Positions 34,960-42,479 of a stretch of DNA of 64,000 nucleotides are shown here, in pieces. Below the pieces are notes generated by a model. The model was not told the DNA's origin. It searched no databases and saw nothing but the letters and a program-made list of their open reading frames with translations. Made by a program: the position numbers and the translations under genes. Each line of letters starts with the position of its first letter. The first letter of the stretch is position 1. Origin of the DNA: CAZMGV01 sp964565925 (GTDB lineage: Bacteria; JAGRBM01; JAHCIT01); assembly GCA_964565925.1 (NCBI GenBank), contig CAZMGV010000004.1, forward strand, positions 1 to 64,000, given 5' to 3'.

Positions 34960-35724
34960 GTGAACCAGTTCTCCACGTTCCAGTATTCGGTTCTTGTCGC
35001 CGCCGGGGTCGCCTCGGGCTTCATCAATACGGTCGCCGGCGGCGGGTCGTTCCTGACGATGCCCGCGCTCATGCTGCTCGGCATGCCGGCGGACATCGCC
35101 AACGGCACGAACCGGCCGTCGGTGCTGGCCCAGTCGGTTTCCACGGTTCTCGGATTTCACAGCGCCGGGAAGTTCGACAGGCAGGCCGCCGTCTGGATCC
35201 TGGCGGCGTCGGCGGCCGGCGTTCTGATCGGCGCCCTCGGAGCCACCTGGCTGCCGGTCTCGTATCTCAAGCCGGTCCTGCTGGGATCGATGGTCATCAT
35301 CTCGGCACTGATGTTCGCGAAACCGGAACTCGTGCTGCCGCCCAAGGACGCCCCGGCGCTGTCGATTCACGACAGGCCGGTCTCCATTCTCTGGTTCGTG
35401 CTGACCGGCATTTACGGCGGCTTCGTCCAGGGCGGGATCGGATTTCTGTCGCTGATGGTGCTCTGCGGTACGCTGCACTACGACCTCGTCCGCGCCAACG
35501 CGCTCAAGATCGCGATCTCCGGAATCTCCGGAATCATCCCGCTGGCGGTGTTCCTCTATACGGGCAAGGTGCTCTGGATTCCCGCCATTGTCCTGTCGGT
35601 TGCGGCCATTGCCGGATCGAGGCTCGGCGTAGGCTTCGCCGTGACGGCAAAGCACGAAACGCTGCGGGTCGTGCTGTTTGTGACGGTACTGGCGGTAACG
35701 GTCGCGGCGTTCCTGAAGAGCTAG
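34960..35724 (+). CDS. TauE/SafE-family sulfite/anion exporter
   Basis: A 254-residue membrane protein with about eight hydrophobic segments and the duplicated TauE/SafE signature. The first half opens ASGFINTVAGGGSFLTMPAL followed by NGTNR; the second repeats as GIYGGFVQGGIGFLSLM. The family moves sulfite, sulfoacetate or other organic anions across the inner membrane. The start is one of two GTG codons (34945 or 34960); I use 34960, which has GAGAG upstream and begins just before the first helix, while the longer frame adds Arg/Pro-rich non-membrane residues. Its stop overlaps by four bases the end of the convergent TetR gene. Confidence 0.87.
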   Translation: MNQFSTFQYSVLVAAGVASGFINTVAGGGSFLTMPALMLLGMPADIANGTNRPSVLAQSVSTVLGFHSAGKFDRQAAVWILAASAAGVLIGALGATWLPVSYLKPVLLGSMVIISALMFAKPELVLPPKDAPALSIHDRPVSILWFVLTGIYGGFVQGGIGFLSLMVLCGTLHYDLVRANALKIAISGISGIIPLAVFLYTGKVLWIPAIVLSVAAIAGSRLGVGFAVTAKHETLRVVLFVTVLAVTVAAFLKS

Positions 35725-36380
35725 GTCTGCTCTCCGGCGAAAGCCCTGCCCTGCAACTCCTCGACACGGCCCGCCAGCTTCTTGCGCGCCGCGCCTTTTG
35801 AAAGACCCAGCGCCATGAGTCCGGCGCCGTAGAAAATCGCCGCCGGCAGGTTTTCGTCCGGCACGACGCCGTTATACCACTCGATAATGTTGATCAGTAT
35901 GCAGGAAGTCATCTGCGCCGCGGCGATTCCGGGCTCAACCCAGCTCTCCAGATGATTGTCCGCTTTCATATCCTCGAGTGCCGACTGGAGCGTCTGCCTG
36001 ACCAGGTCATACATTTTCCGCAGAACCGGGCCGTCCATCCTGTCGGCAAGCACGCTGGCGGTGACCTGGCGGGAATACTCCTTCATGGAGAGCGTGCTCC
36101 GGGCCATCTGCTCCCAGATCGACATGAGTTTTTCCAGTCCCGGAGTCGGCGCGTTCTCCGCCGCCTCGTCCATCACGCCTTCGCCCCAGGACTCCACCGC
36201 CCTGACCAGAATGGTTTCACGGTCGCCGATCAGCTTGTACAGAGTCGGCACGGAAACGCCGGACTCGCTCGCCAGATCGCGCATGTTCACATTGTCCATC
36301 CCGCGCTCGCCGATCAGGCGCCGGACGGTCTCGAACACCGTCCGGATGCGGTCATCATTCGAATCGTGACCGTTACCCAT
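35721..36380 (-). CDS. TetR-family transcriptional regulator
   Basis: A 219-residue regulator. The N-terminal HTH (about residues 11-57) contains MRDLASESGVSVPTLYKLIGD, the canonical TetR recognition region. The C-terminal ligand domain is all-helical with a Leu/Ala-rich second half. It is similar along its length to the next gene (36381-37049): both share MDNVNMRDLA or VESVNMRDLA near the HTH and LGLSKGAARKKL or LGPSKGAARKLI near the end. They are tandem paralogues with one operon start. Targets may include the nearby acyl-CoA dehydrogenases or the palindrome at 28565, but nothing in the sequence proves this. Confidence 0.93.
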   Translation of the reverse strand: MGNGHDSNDDRIRTVFETVRRLIGERGMDNVNMRDLASESGVSVPTLYKLIGDRETILVRAVESWGEGVMDEAAENAPTPGLEKLMSIWEQMARSTLSMKEYSRQVTASVLADRMDGPVLRKMYDLVRQTLQSALEDMKADNHLESWVEPGIAAAQMTSCILINIIEWYNGVVPDENLPAAIFYGAGLMALGLSKGAARKKLAGRVEELQGRAFAGEQT

Positions 36381-37049
36381 TCAGGTTCCACGTTCGCGTT
36401 TGCCCGCGACGGCCAGTGGCTGGACTTCCTGGATTTTTTTCTCGATCAGTTTGCGGGCCGCGCCCTTTGACGGGCCCAGTGCGATCATAGCCCCGCCATA
36501 GACAACACAGGCGGGCAACGCCGCATCCGTAATGTTGCCGCTGTGCCAGCCGAAGCAGCACATGAGCACATGAATCGTCACATGTTCGGCCATCGTGGGC
36601 GGGTCGGCCCAGGCTTCCAGTTGTCCCGCCTGCCGCATTTCAGCGAGCGCCTGGGCGAGATACTGGTTGGCGACGTCCGCGACCTGCTCGCTGGCAATAT
36701 CCTTCATGTTGTTGAGAAGGAGATGCCCGATCACCTCTTTAGAATAGTTACCGAGATCAATAATGGAGCGGCCGCCGGATTCCAGGAGCGCCAGGAAGCG
36801 CTCCACGCCCGGCTTGCCGGCATTGCGGATGATCTCCTGAAACAGTTCGCTCAGCTGTTTCTGGATCGCCCGCGACAGGATCTGTTCCTTGTCGCCCAGC
36901 AGTTTGTACAAGGTGGGCACCGAGACACGGGACTCCGTTGCCAGATCCCGCATATTGACGCTTTCGACACCCCGCTCGGCGATCATGCGCCGGGTCGTGT
37001 CGAGTACCTGCGCGGCGCGTTTCTGTTTCTGGTCATTACTGGTGCGCAT
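36381..37049 (-). CDS. TetR-family transcriptional regulator, paralogue
   Basis: A 222-residue TetR regulator with the HTH motif MRDLATESRVSVPTLYKLLGD near residues 26-46 and a helical ligand-binding half. The stop lies immediately before the ATG of the downstream paralogue at 36380, so the pair is one transcription unit and a product of tandem duplication. The divergence in the ligand half suggests different effectors or half-redundant control. The 177-base upstream gap to the small basic protein gene contains an A+T-rich stretch with GAATTCAATTTAATAATTC, an imperfect palindrome that could be the autoregulatory operator. Confidence 0.93.
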   Translation of the reverse strand: MRTSNDQKQKRAAQVLDTTRRMIAERGVESVNMRDLATESRVSVPTLYKLLGDKEQILSRAIQKQLSELFQEIIRNAGKPGVERFLALLESGGRSIIDLGNYSKEVIGHLLLNNMKDIASEQVADVANQYLAQALAEMRQAGQLEAWADPPTMAEHVTIHVLMCCFGWHSGNITDAALPACVVYGGAMIALGPSKGAARKLIEKKIQEVQPLAVAGKRERGT

Positions 37050-37226
37050 GAAACTCCGGCGGCCAATGAACTCGTGCTATCGAAATATCTTGTTAAAGTA
37101 GTATGTTAGCCGGTTTCCTCCGGTTGCGGAAATGACAAACAGGCTGAACCGGATTCGGAATTCAATTTAATAATTCTGAAGTACCGAAACGATGCAATCG
37201 GTATTCCCGGTCTGCGCCTCAGCTCT

Positions 37227-37403
37227 TCATCCTGCCTTGTGGGATTTGCCTTTCGGATTGCGCGAGGACGCCTTCTTCTGAACCGAATGCGGGTTCAGCG
37301 TCGTATCCTTGCGGATCTTCATGGAGCCACCGAGCTTCCCGTGGCTCTTTTTAGGCGACTTGTGCTTTTCTGTGCTCTTTCTGAAAAAAACTGCTTTTGC
37401 CAT
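37227..37403 (-). CDS. Small basic protein, 58 residues
   Basis: A very small Lys/Ser-rich protein (MAKAVFFRKSTEKHKSPKKS, ending PKGKSHKAG) with no hydrophobic core and a strongly positive charge, resembling small nucleic-acid-binding or ribosome-associated proteins. The ATG at 37403 has AAGGAA eight bases upstream, which supports translation. I do not recognise a family. It stands alone between the TetR pair and comF. Confidence 0.5.
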   Translation of the reverse strand: MAKAVFFRKSTEKHKSPKKSHGKLGGSMKIRKDTTLNPHSVQKKASSRNPKGKSHKAG

Positions 37404-37518
37404 CTGCTTGTTCCTTCGGGGCGGCCCCTGAGGGTCGTCCATTTGCCTGAATCATAGCTTGCCGTTTTCAGGAAAGACTGACCTCCGTCACACATTCCTG
37501 TGATAGCCTTGTCCGGAA

Positions 37519-38277
37519 ATGACCCCGCTCATTCAGCGCAAAAACTGGCTGAAGACACTTTTCACCTGGCTGGTCCCGCCCCGATGCGCGTTTTGCCGCG
37601 CACCGGCGGAGAGCGATGCCGCCCTCATCTGTCCTGGTTGCCGTCTGAAACTCGAACCGGTCACGGAGCCCTGGTGTCCGTGCTGCGGTGAACCTTTTAT
37701 TCACGCCGTACGGCCTGCCGGCAATCCCTCCGCCGCCTCGCACCTTTGCCCGCGCTGCCTGGCGAAAACACCCGTTTTTGATGAAGTCCGGTCGGCCTAT
37801 CTGTACAAAGGCCCGCTGAAGGACTCCCTTAACCGCCTCAAGTTCGGCGGCGATCTCTCGGCACTTGGACTTTTTGAGCAGCTCCTGGCCGGAACGTTTG
37901 CCGGGCAAATCCAGCCCGGTTCGCTCATCGTCAGCATCCCGCCGGCCCCCGGAAAACTCCGCGCACGCGGGTTCGACCTTCCCCACAGGATGGCAAAACG
38001 GCTGGCCTATGTCACCGGCGCAACGGTCAGGACCGATCTTCTGGAGAGTACAGGCGAAGGGGTTGAGCAGGCGGGTCTGAAATTCCGGGAGCGGGAGGAG
38101 AACGCCCGGCTCCGGTTCCGGGCCGGAAGCGGGTCCCTGCCCGAAGGAGCGCCGGTTGTCCTGGTTGACGACGTCTGCACAACGGCCGCCACGCTCCGTA
38201 TATGCGCCTCGATCCTCAGGAAAAAGGGCGCCGGACGGATCACGGGAGTGACACTGGCGAGAACCGTGAGCGGGTGA
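37519..38277 (+). CDS. comF: ComF-family phosphoribosyltransferase
   Basis: A 252-residue ComF-type protein. The N-terminal part has two zinc-ribbon-like cysteine sets (CAFCRAP, CPGC, then CPCCGEPF and CPRC). The C-terminal phosphoribosyltransferase domain has the PRPP-binding VVLVDDVCTTAATL near residue 213 and RARGFDLPH near 152. ComF proteins support natural transformation or act in DNA uptake or nucleotide salvage; the biochemical reaction is unproven. There is no com operon around it. An inverted repeat follows the stop. A long open frame on the opposite strand is an antisense shadow. Confidence 0.92.
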   Translation: MTPLIQRKNWLKTLFTWLVPPRCAFCRAPAESDAALICPGCRLKLEPVTEPWCPCCGEPFIHAVRPAGNPSAASHLCPRCLAKTPVFDEVRSAYLYKGPLKDSLNRLKFGGDLSALGLFEQLLAGTFAGQIQPGSLIVSIPPAPGKLRARGFDLPHRMAKRLAYVTGATVRTDLLESTGEGVEQAGLKFREREENARLRFRAGSGSLPEGAPVVLVDDVCTTAATLRICASILRKKGAGRITGVTLARTVSG

Positions 38278-38291
38278 TTTACGGATGATAT

Positions 38292-38315
38292 CTCTATCCA
38301 TGATTTCGGATAGAG
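38292..38315. promoter_or_regulatory. Perfect inverted repeat after comF
   Basis: CTCTATCC (38292-38299) and GGATAGAG (38308-38315) form a perfect 8-base stem with an 8-base loop in the gap between comF and the kinase gene. There is no T-run after it, so a simple terminator is doubtful; it may be an operator for the kinase gene or an RNA hairpin. Confidence 0.4.
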
Positions 38316-38360
38316 TAGCAGTTCCTTTCGATTCCCTGCCCTTTGGAGAAAGTCTGGGAG

Positions 38361-39773
38361 ATGACACCGGCGCCGGACAAAGCACGTAATCCCGACACGC
38401 CCCGCTTGTGGCGAAGGCCGGTCGAATGGATCGGCGGCTCGCTGGAATGGTCACCGGTCGAAAAGGCAATGCTCGGCCTGGGGCTCGTGTTCCCCTTCCT
38501 CGCCGGATACGATTTCCGGTTCTACCAGCTCGCTTCCCATCCGGAAATCGAACCCTATATCAGCCGCGAGTGGGTCTCGCATATCCGTTTCCTGAACCAG
38601 ATACTGATGGCTGCGTGCCTGTTTCTGGGTGCTATCGGATCGGTCATCAGAAAGCGGAACCCCGGCAGCTATGTATTCTCCCTGCTGTCGATCTGCCTGC
38701 TGTTCACCGCAGGCACACTGGTGACGTGGGCGCTGGGTCCTTATACCAGTCCCAGCTTCATCGCTTTTCTCCTGGTCGCCATCATTGCGTTTTTACTGTT
38801 CGAGCACAGTGCCGTTTTTGCGGGTATCGGGCTCTACACCGTATCGCTGGTGGCTCTGACCATCGGCGAACGGCTTGAGGTAATCCCGTATGCGCCACTG
38901 CTGAAAGGCCAGCCTTACATTGACGGCAGATTGTCGAACGAATGGGTCATCGGCAATGCGATTTCAATGATCATGGGAAGCCTGTTTGCACTCGCCGTTT
39001 ACCGGTTTGTTCTGGTTCGCTGGCGGGACCGCGAGGGGAAGCTGACCGTTGCGTACCAGGAACTCTCCCGGGCCAAGGACGAACTCGTGCGTGCCGAGTC
39101 ACTGGCGGCCGTGGGATCGCTGGTTACCGGTGCGGCACATGAACTCCGGAACCCGCTGGCCTCCAGCAGCGCACTTTTCCAGTCACTCAGAGATGACATC
39201 GAAGTTTCCAGTGCGACAGCACCGGAGAAACAGGAGGCACTTCAAACTATCGAGATGGCTCTCCGGGGCCAGAGGCGCGCCGCCCTGATCGTTGAGCGCC
39301 TCTACCGGCTGACGGATGACCTGGTAACGCACAAATCCAGCGTGCCGCTTGGCGAATCCCTGGACGGGCTGGATAAAAGCTGTCCCGGCCTCCAGACGGC
39401 CATTGCACCGGACCTGCGTACGCTACGGGTTCCCCATGCCTTCGTCGGGACAGTGCTTCCCAACCTGATCGATAACGCCCGCGCCGCCGGCGGGGCCCAG
39501 CCGCCAAGAGTCGATGTGACCGCCAACGACGGCACCCTGCAGATCGTCGTTTCGGATTCGGGCAGAGGAATTCCGAAGAGCATGCAGCCGGAGGTCTTCA
39601 AGCCGTTCTTCACTGGCCAGAAGGCGGGCGAGGGACACGGCGTGGGGCTGGGGCTTTATATTGTCCATGAACTCGTGAACAGAATGGGCGGGAAAGTGAA
39701 CCTGGACAGCGAAGAAGGGAAAGGCACCCGGATCGGCGTCTCGATACCTCTGGCAGGACTGCAGGATTACTGA
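38361..39773 (+). CDS. Membrane sensor histidine kinase
   Basis: A 470-residue kinase. About six membrane segments fill residues 35-220, the linker carries a short coiled coil, HisKA has the phosphoacceptor in TGAAHELRNPL near residue 260, and HATPase has NLIDNARAAGG, SDSGRGIPKS and GHGVGLGLYIVH. The N-terminal EWIGGSLEWS region matches the hybrid kinase at 30063-32453, pointing to a shared membrane sensor module. Unlike that kinase it has no PAS or receiver domain. Start ATG 38361; an upstream TTG is possible. No cognate regulator lies next to it, so it is an orphan. Confidence 0.88.
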   Translation: MTPAPDKARNPDTPRLWRRPVEWIGGSLEWSPVEKAMLGLGLVFPFLAGYDFRFYQLASHPEIEPYISREWVSHIRFLNQILMAACLFLGAIGSVIRKRNPGSYVFSLLSICLLFTAGTLVTWALGPYTSPSFIAFLLVAIIAFLLFEHSAVFAGIGLYTVSLVALTIGERLEVIPYAPLLKGQPYIDGRLSNEWVIGNAISMIMGSLFALAVYRFVLVRWRDREGKLTVAYQELSRAKDELVRAESLAAVGSLVTGAAHELRNPLASSSALFQSLRDDIEVSSATAPEKQEALQTIEMALRGQRRAALIVERLYRLTDDLVTHKSSVPLGESLDGLDKSCPGLQTAIAPDLRTLRVPHAFVGTVLPNLIDNARAAGGAQPPRVDVTANDGTLQIVVSDSGRGIPKSMQPEVFKPFFTGQKAGEGHGVGLGLYIVHELVNRMGGKVNLDSEEGKGTRIGVSIPLAGLQDY

Positions 39774-39867
39774 AAACGGCCCCGTCGATATCTGTTTTCC
39801 GTCTTTTGCACCCGCGGCACCACCAGGATATTTCTGTCAACACCGTACCGAAGGAGAGCTGACCGCC

Positions 39868-40566
39868 ATGGCACACTGGGAACACCGTCCTGAAGCGAAG
39901 TGGAAGGATTTCAAATTCAACCAGCCTTATGCGAAGGGGCTCAAGCGGCTCAAGGAAGAGGTGCTGGCGAAAACCGACTTCGACCCGGCCACCCTGTGGC
40001 AATGGGGAACCATGCAGGCGATGGCGCTCATCGAGATTCTCAAGTCCTGCGAGGCCGCTTTCGGAAAAGAAGGCCAGGAGATCGTCAACAAGGCGCTCCA
40101 CAAGACGGGTCTCGACATAGGCCGCCAGATCCTCGACGGCACGAAAGTCCCCGAAGGAATGACTGGCGCTGAATTCATGTCGTTCTATGCGACGGTGATC
40201 AATCGCATCGCCTACGCCTCGCTCGAAGCGCCGAAAATAGAATCAGATGAAAAGGTCACTTTCGATATTCTCTGGTGCCCGCACCAGGATCACTACCAGG
40301 CGTTCGACTGCCGGGTGCAGCGTTATTTCGTTCAGGGCATGATCGACGCCGCCCGGGAGTTTGCCGAGAAGCAGGGCGGCGGCGAGGGAGGCAAAGGGTT
40401 CCAGGTCCGGTTCGACACCACCATCCCGGCGGGAGCCCCGACCTGCCACTTCACGATCTGGAAAGCGTCCGAGCAGGAAAAGGCCCACTGGGCCGCCTAC
40501 TCGGAGATCCTCGAGCGCAAGTCGATCGAGCACGCGAAGAAGAAACGGGCCGAAGGCGGGGAATGA
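39868..40566 (+). CDS. ATC-hydrolase-like protein (L-2-amino-thiazoline-4-carboxylate hydrolase family)
   Basis: A 232-residue soluble protein. The second half has DILWCPHQDHYQAFDCRVQR, followed at distance by VRFDTTIPAGAPTCHFTIWK. Cys residues spaced across an alpha/beta core and ending in C-x-F are the hallmark of the L-2-amino-thiazoline-4-carboxylic acid hydrolase fold, named for a cysteine-forming hydrolase but mostly of unknown substrate. The charged C-terminus (ERKSIEHAKKKRAE) is helical. The ATG has an ideally placed AAGGAG. It stands alone between the kinase and a palindromic repeat, with no biosynthetic neighbours. Confidence 0.6.
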   Translation: MAHWEHRPEAKWKDFKFNQPYAKGLKRLKEEVLAKTDFDPATLWQWGTMQAMALIEILKSCEAAFGKEGQEIVNKALHKTGLDIGRQILDGTKVPEGMTGAEFMSFYATVINRIAYASLEAPKIESDEKVTFDILWCPHQDHYQAFDCRVQRYFVQGMIDAAREFAEKQGGGEGGKGFQVRFDTTIPAGAPTCHFTIWKASEQEKAHWAAYSEILERKSIEHAKKKRAEGGE

Positions 40567-40729
40567 CCGGTACACCTATCGCCGGCGCGCCTCCGTTATA
40601 ACCCCTTCTTTCGCCCCGCAGCACACGTTTAATAACTGTGTCACTACCTGACACACACCTCTGTTACGTTCCTCGCCAGAAACGAGGTTCGCGGACTCAT
40701 GCCCGGCCTTTTCGCGGCGATTCCGTTTC

Positions 40730-40835
40730 CGTTCGCCCTGAGGAGCGAGGCGTATGCCTCGCGTCTCGAAGGGCCGAACGGCCGAACCCTTGTCCTTCGA
40801 GACGCTTTGCTTCGCAAAGCTCCTCAGGACGAACG
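40730..40835. repeat. 106-bp nested palindromic element (REP/MITE-like)
   Basis: Ends CGTTCGCCCTGAGGAGC (40730-40746) and GCTCCTCAGGACGAACG (40819-40835) are inverted copies with one mismatch. Inside are a perfect hairpin GCGAGGC/GCCTCGC (40745-40762), an inner inverted pair CGTCTCGAAGG/CCTTCGAGACG (40762-40772 and 40794-40804) and a hairpin GCTTTGC/GCAAAGC (40804-40820). The fold is cloverleaf-like. It fills much of the 344-base gap between the genes at 39868-40566 and 40911-41507; the rest of the gap shows nothing else. Only one copy is seen in the window. Confidence 0.8.
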
Positions 40836-40910
40836 GTTCGGTAGCGACGAGACGGGCGATCAGAACGGTGAGTCCGCACAGACGCTCCTTGCGGAGCAGA
40901 GGTGATGGCT

Positions 40911-41507
40911 ATGCAGGTTGAAACACGGATTGATTCGAGGCTGAAAGGTCCGTTCGCGGACCAGTCGATCAGCGACCCCGTCCAGGCGGTCGGTCTGGCC
41001 AGACGGGCGGTGGATATCGCCGACCGGCTGCTGCTGCTCGACGACGCGCGGGCGCAGATCGCGCAGGAACTCCTGCTCATGTACGACGAGAGCGGAAACG
41101 AGCGGGTCCGCCTGGACGCGCTGAAATCGGGCGTCCGGGAACTCCGGCTGCTCAGGGACGACTGGCTGAAGGACGCCGCGCGGCTGGAGAAGACCGGCAA
41201 GGCGGCCCCAACAACCCAGTCCACCGACGACGCCGACCTGAAACTTCCGGACAAGGTTACGCCGGAAAACGCCGCACAGGCGGCCGAGGCGCTCCGGGCC
41301 GGAGTGGCGGACGCCCGGGAGAAAATAGTTAGCCAGTTAAAGGAACGAAAAAGCGCGTGTGAGGAATCTCACGCAACAGGTGAAACCGGCAATGAGGGGT
41401 TCACTACCGAAATGAACCCGCCGCCGCACTCGCAGGCCCACCGGGCCGGACAGAATCCCGGTCTCACAGGCGGAAAGCGCCCGAGAGGGTCGAGAAGACT
41501 CGGCTGA
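40911..41507 (+). CDS. Hypothetical helical protein
   Basis: A 198-residue protein I do not recognise. The first two thirds are Leu/Arg/Asp-rich helices (VGLARRAVDIADRLLLLDDA, VRELRLLRDDWLKDAARLEK), the rest is a Thr/Gln/His/Pro-rich tail without fold. There is no signal or membrane segment. ATG 40911 is preferred over two earlier in-frame starts because GAGG lies eight bases upstream. The stop is adjacent to the convergent CDGSH gene. Helical amphipathic repeats suggest a coiled-coil or oligomeric protein; function unknown. Confidence 0.5.
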   Translation: MQVETRIDSRLKGPFADQSISDPVQAVGLARRAVDIADRLLLLDDARAQIAQELLLMYDESGNERVRLDALKSGVRELRLLRDDWLKDAARLEKTGKAAPTTQSTDDADLKLPDKVTPENAAQAAEALRAGVADAREKIVSQLKERKSACEESHATGETGNEGFTTEMNPPPHSQAHRAGQNPGLTGGKRPRGSRRLG

Positions 41508-41747
41508 CTATTTCAGTTTCGCGTGCGTCCCGTCGCAGAAGTGGTGATTGCCGCTGTGCTTGCACTGGCAGAGGGCGACCTTCTTTTTCTCGGTGAGTTC
41601 GAATGCAATTGGCGTGAACGCGGTCCCTCGATGCGCCCCATCACAAAACGGCTGGTTGGCGGACTGACCGCAACGGCACCAGAAATATTTGCCCGGCTCC
41701 AGGACGAGAAGCGCAGGTTTTTTGGCGGCAATAGTCGGTTCACCCAT
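41508..41747 (-). CDS. CDGSH iron-sulfur protein with two motifs
   Basis: A 79-residue protein with two CDGSH-type 2Fe-2S motifs: CRCGQSANQPFCDGAH and CQCKHSGNHHFCDGTH. Each has the three Cys and one His ligands; the second lacks the proline before the third Cys. Two-motif small CDGSH proteins in bacteria bind redox-active clusters used in electron transfer or cluster delivery. The ATG has GGGAG six bases upstream; an upstream GTG is ignored. It converges on the hypothetical gene at 40911 with no gap. Confidence 0.92.
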   Translation of the reverse strand: MGEPTIAAKKPALLVLEPGKYFWCRCGQSANQPFCDGAHRGTAFTPIAFELTEKKKVALCQCKHSGNHHFCDGTHAKLK

Positions 41748-41812
41748 CACGCACTCCCTTATTTAAGCTCGGGTAGAATAACACGAATCGGCCCCGCCAG
41801 AGCGCGTAATTT

Positions 41813-41844
41813 ACTACGCACTACGCACCCGCAAACTGCGTAGT
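41813..41844. repeat. Repeated and inverted ACTACGCA cluster
   Basis: ACTACGCA occurs twice in direct overlap (41813-41820 and 41820-41827) and once inverted as TGCGTAGT (41837-41844), so the second copy can form a hairpin with a 9-base loop. It lies in a 314-base gap between the CDGSH gene and the acyl-carrier-like gene. The gap is unusually A+T-rich from about 41,880 to 41,935 and contains a TATAAT at 41908-41913. These may be regulator sites and a promoter for the genes to the right. Confidence 0.4.
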
Positions 41845-41989
41845 AGCGTTCTCCAAGAGAACAGTTATCAACAGGTACGTTAATCCATGTTCTATATAAC
41901 TAGCTGATATAATTGTATTTTTATTGTTACAAATGAATACGCCCTACGGCACAGGACCTGCTGAACAGGACGGACCTGCCGCAGACCCT

Positions 41990-42010
41990 GCCCTGACCAC
42001 CAGTCAGGGC
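41990..42010 (+). promoter_or_regulatory. Strong hairpin before the acyl-carrier-like gene
   Basis: GCCCTGAC (41990-41997) pairs with GTCAGGGC (42003-42010) across a five-base loop, about 50 bases upstream of the start at 42062. It is followed by TGTTTGCT, not a real T-run. It could act in the leader RNA or end transcription from the left weakly. Confidence 0.35.
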
Positions 42011-42061
42011 TGTTTGCTACAGGGGGGTGGCGAGGGAGTCTTTTCAGAGGGGTATCTGTAA

Positions 42062-42295
42062 ATGACCAGTGTAGAAAACAAAGTCATCGATATTATCAGC
42101 CGCAAGTTCCACCTGGCGCCGGAAAAGATCCGGCCGGAACTGGAGCTGAAGCGCGATCTTCAGGGTTCCGACCTCGATCTGATCGAAATCCTCGTGGCCA
42201 TCGAGAAGGATTGCGGCGTCGAGATCGACGGACGCTCCGCCGGCAAGCTCCGCACGGTTCGCGATGCCTGCCGTCTGGTCACGCCGCACAACTAG
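42062..42295 (+). CDS. Acyl-carrier-like protein lacking the phosphopantetheine serine
   Basis: A 77-residue four-helix ACP-like protein. Its length and ends match AcpP, including helix II EILVAIEKDCGVEI. Where ACPs have Asp-Ser-Leu with the modified Ser, it reads Gly35-Ser36-Asp37-Leu38-Asp39. On direct alignment Asp37 takes the place of the serine, and Ser36 falls one residue early. If the alignment is right, it cannot be modified by a phosphopantetheinyl transferase in the usual way. It is not next to fatty-acid or polyketide genes; a strong terminator follows its stop. It could be a structural or regulatory ACP homologue. Confidence 0.8.
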   Translation: MTSVENKVIDIISRKFHLAPEKIRPELELKRDLQGSDLDLIEILVAIEKDCGVEIDGRSAGKLRTVRDACRLVTPHN

Positions 42296-42322
42296 TTTTC
42301 CCGTTCAGCCAAAGTCCAAGCC

Positions 42323-42352
42323 TGCGCCCGGTATCCCCGGGCGCATTTTTTT
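42323..42352 (+). terminator. Rho-independent terminator
   Basis: TGCGCCCGG (42323-42331) and CCGGGCGCA (42337-42345) form a perfect 9-base stem with a five-base loop, followed by seven T residues (42346-42352). It ends the acyl-carrier-like gene and isolates it from aspA. Confidence 0.9.
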
Positions 42353-42479
42353 GCCCCGTATCCAGGATGACCAAAGTCCTTTTCTTCCCCCCCTCCGCAT
42401 GACTACGCTCGCCCCGCTTTCAGGTGCCACCGTCAACCGGCGGGCGCCAAAACCTCTCACGACAAGGAACATCACCAAC

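Noticed and set aside
37483..37498. TCACA-N6-TGTGA before comF as a CRP site
   Set aside because: The half-sites are in the outward order (TCACA then TGTGA), the reverse of a CRP site.
37468..38469. Long open frame on the minus strand opposite comF
   Set aside because: It covers comF, which has intact motifs and a clear start; the antisense frame shows no family features and is a high-GC shadow.
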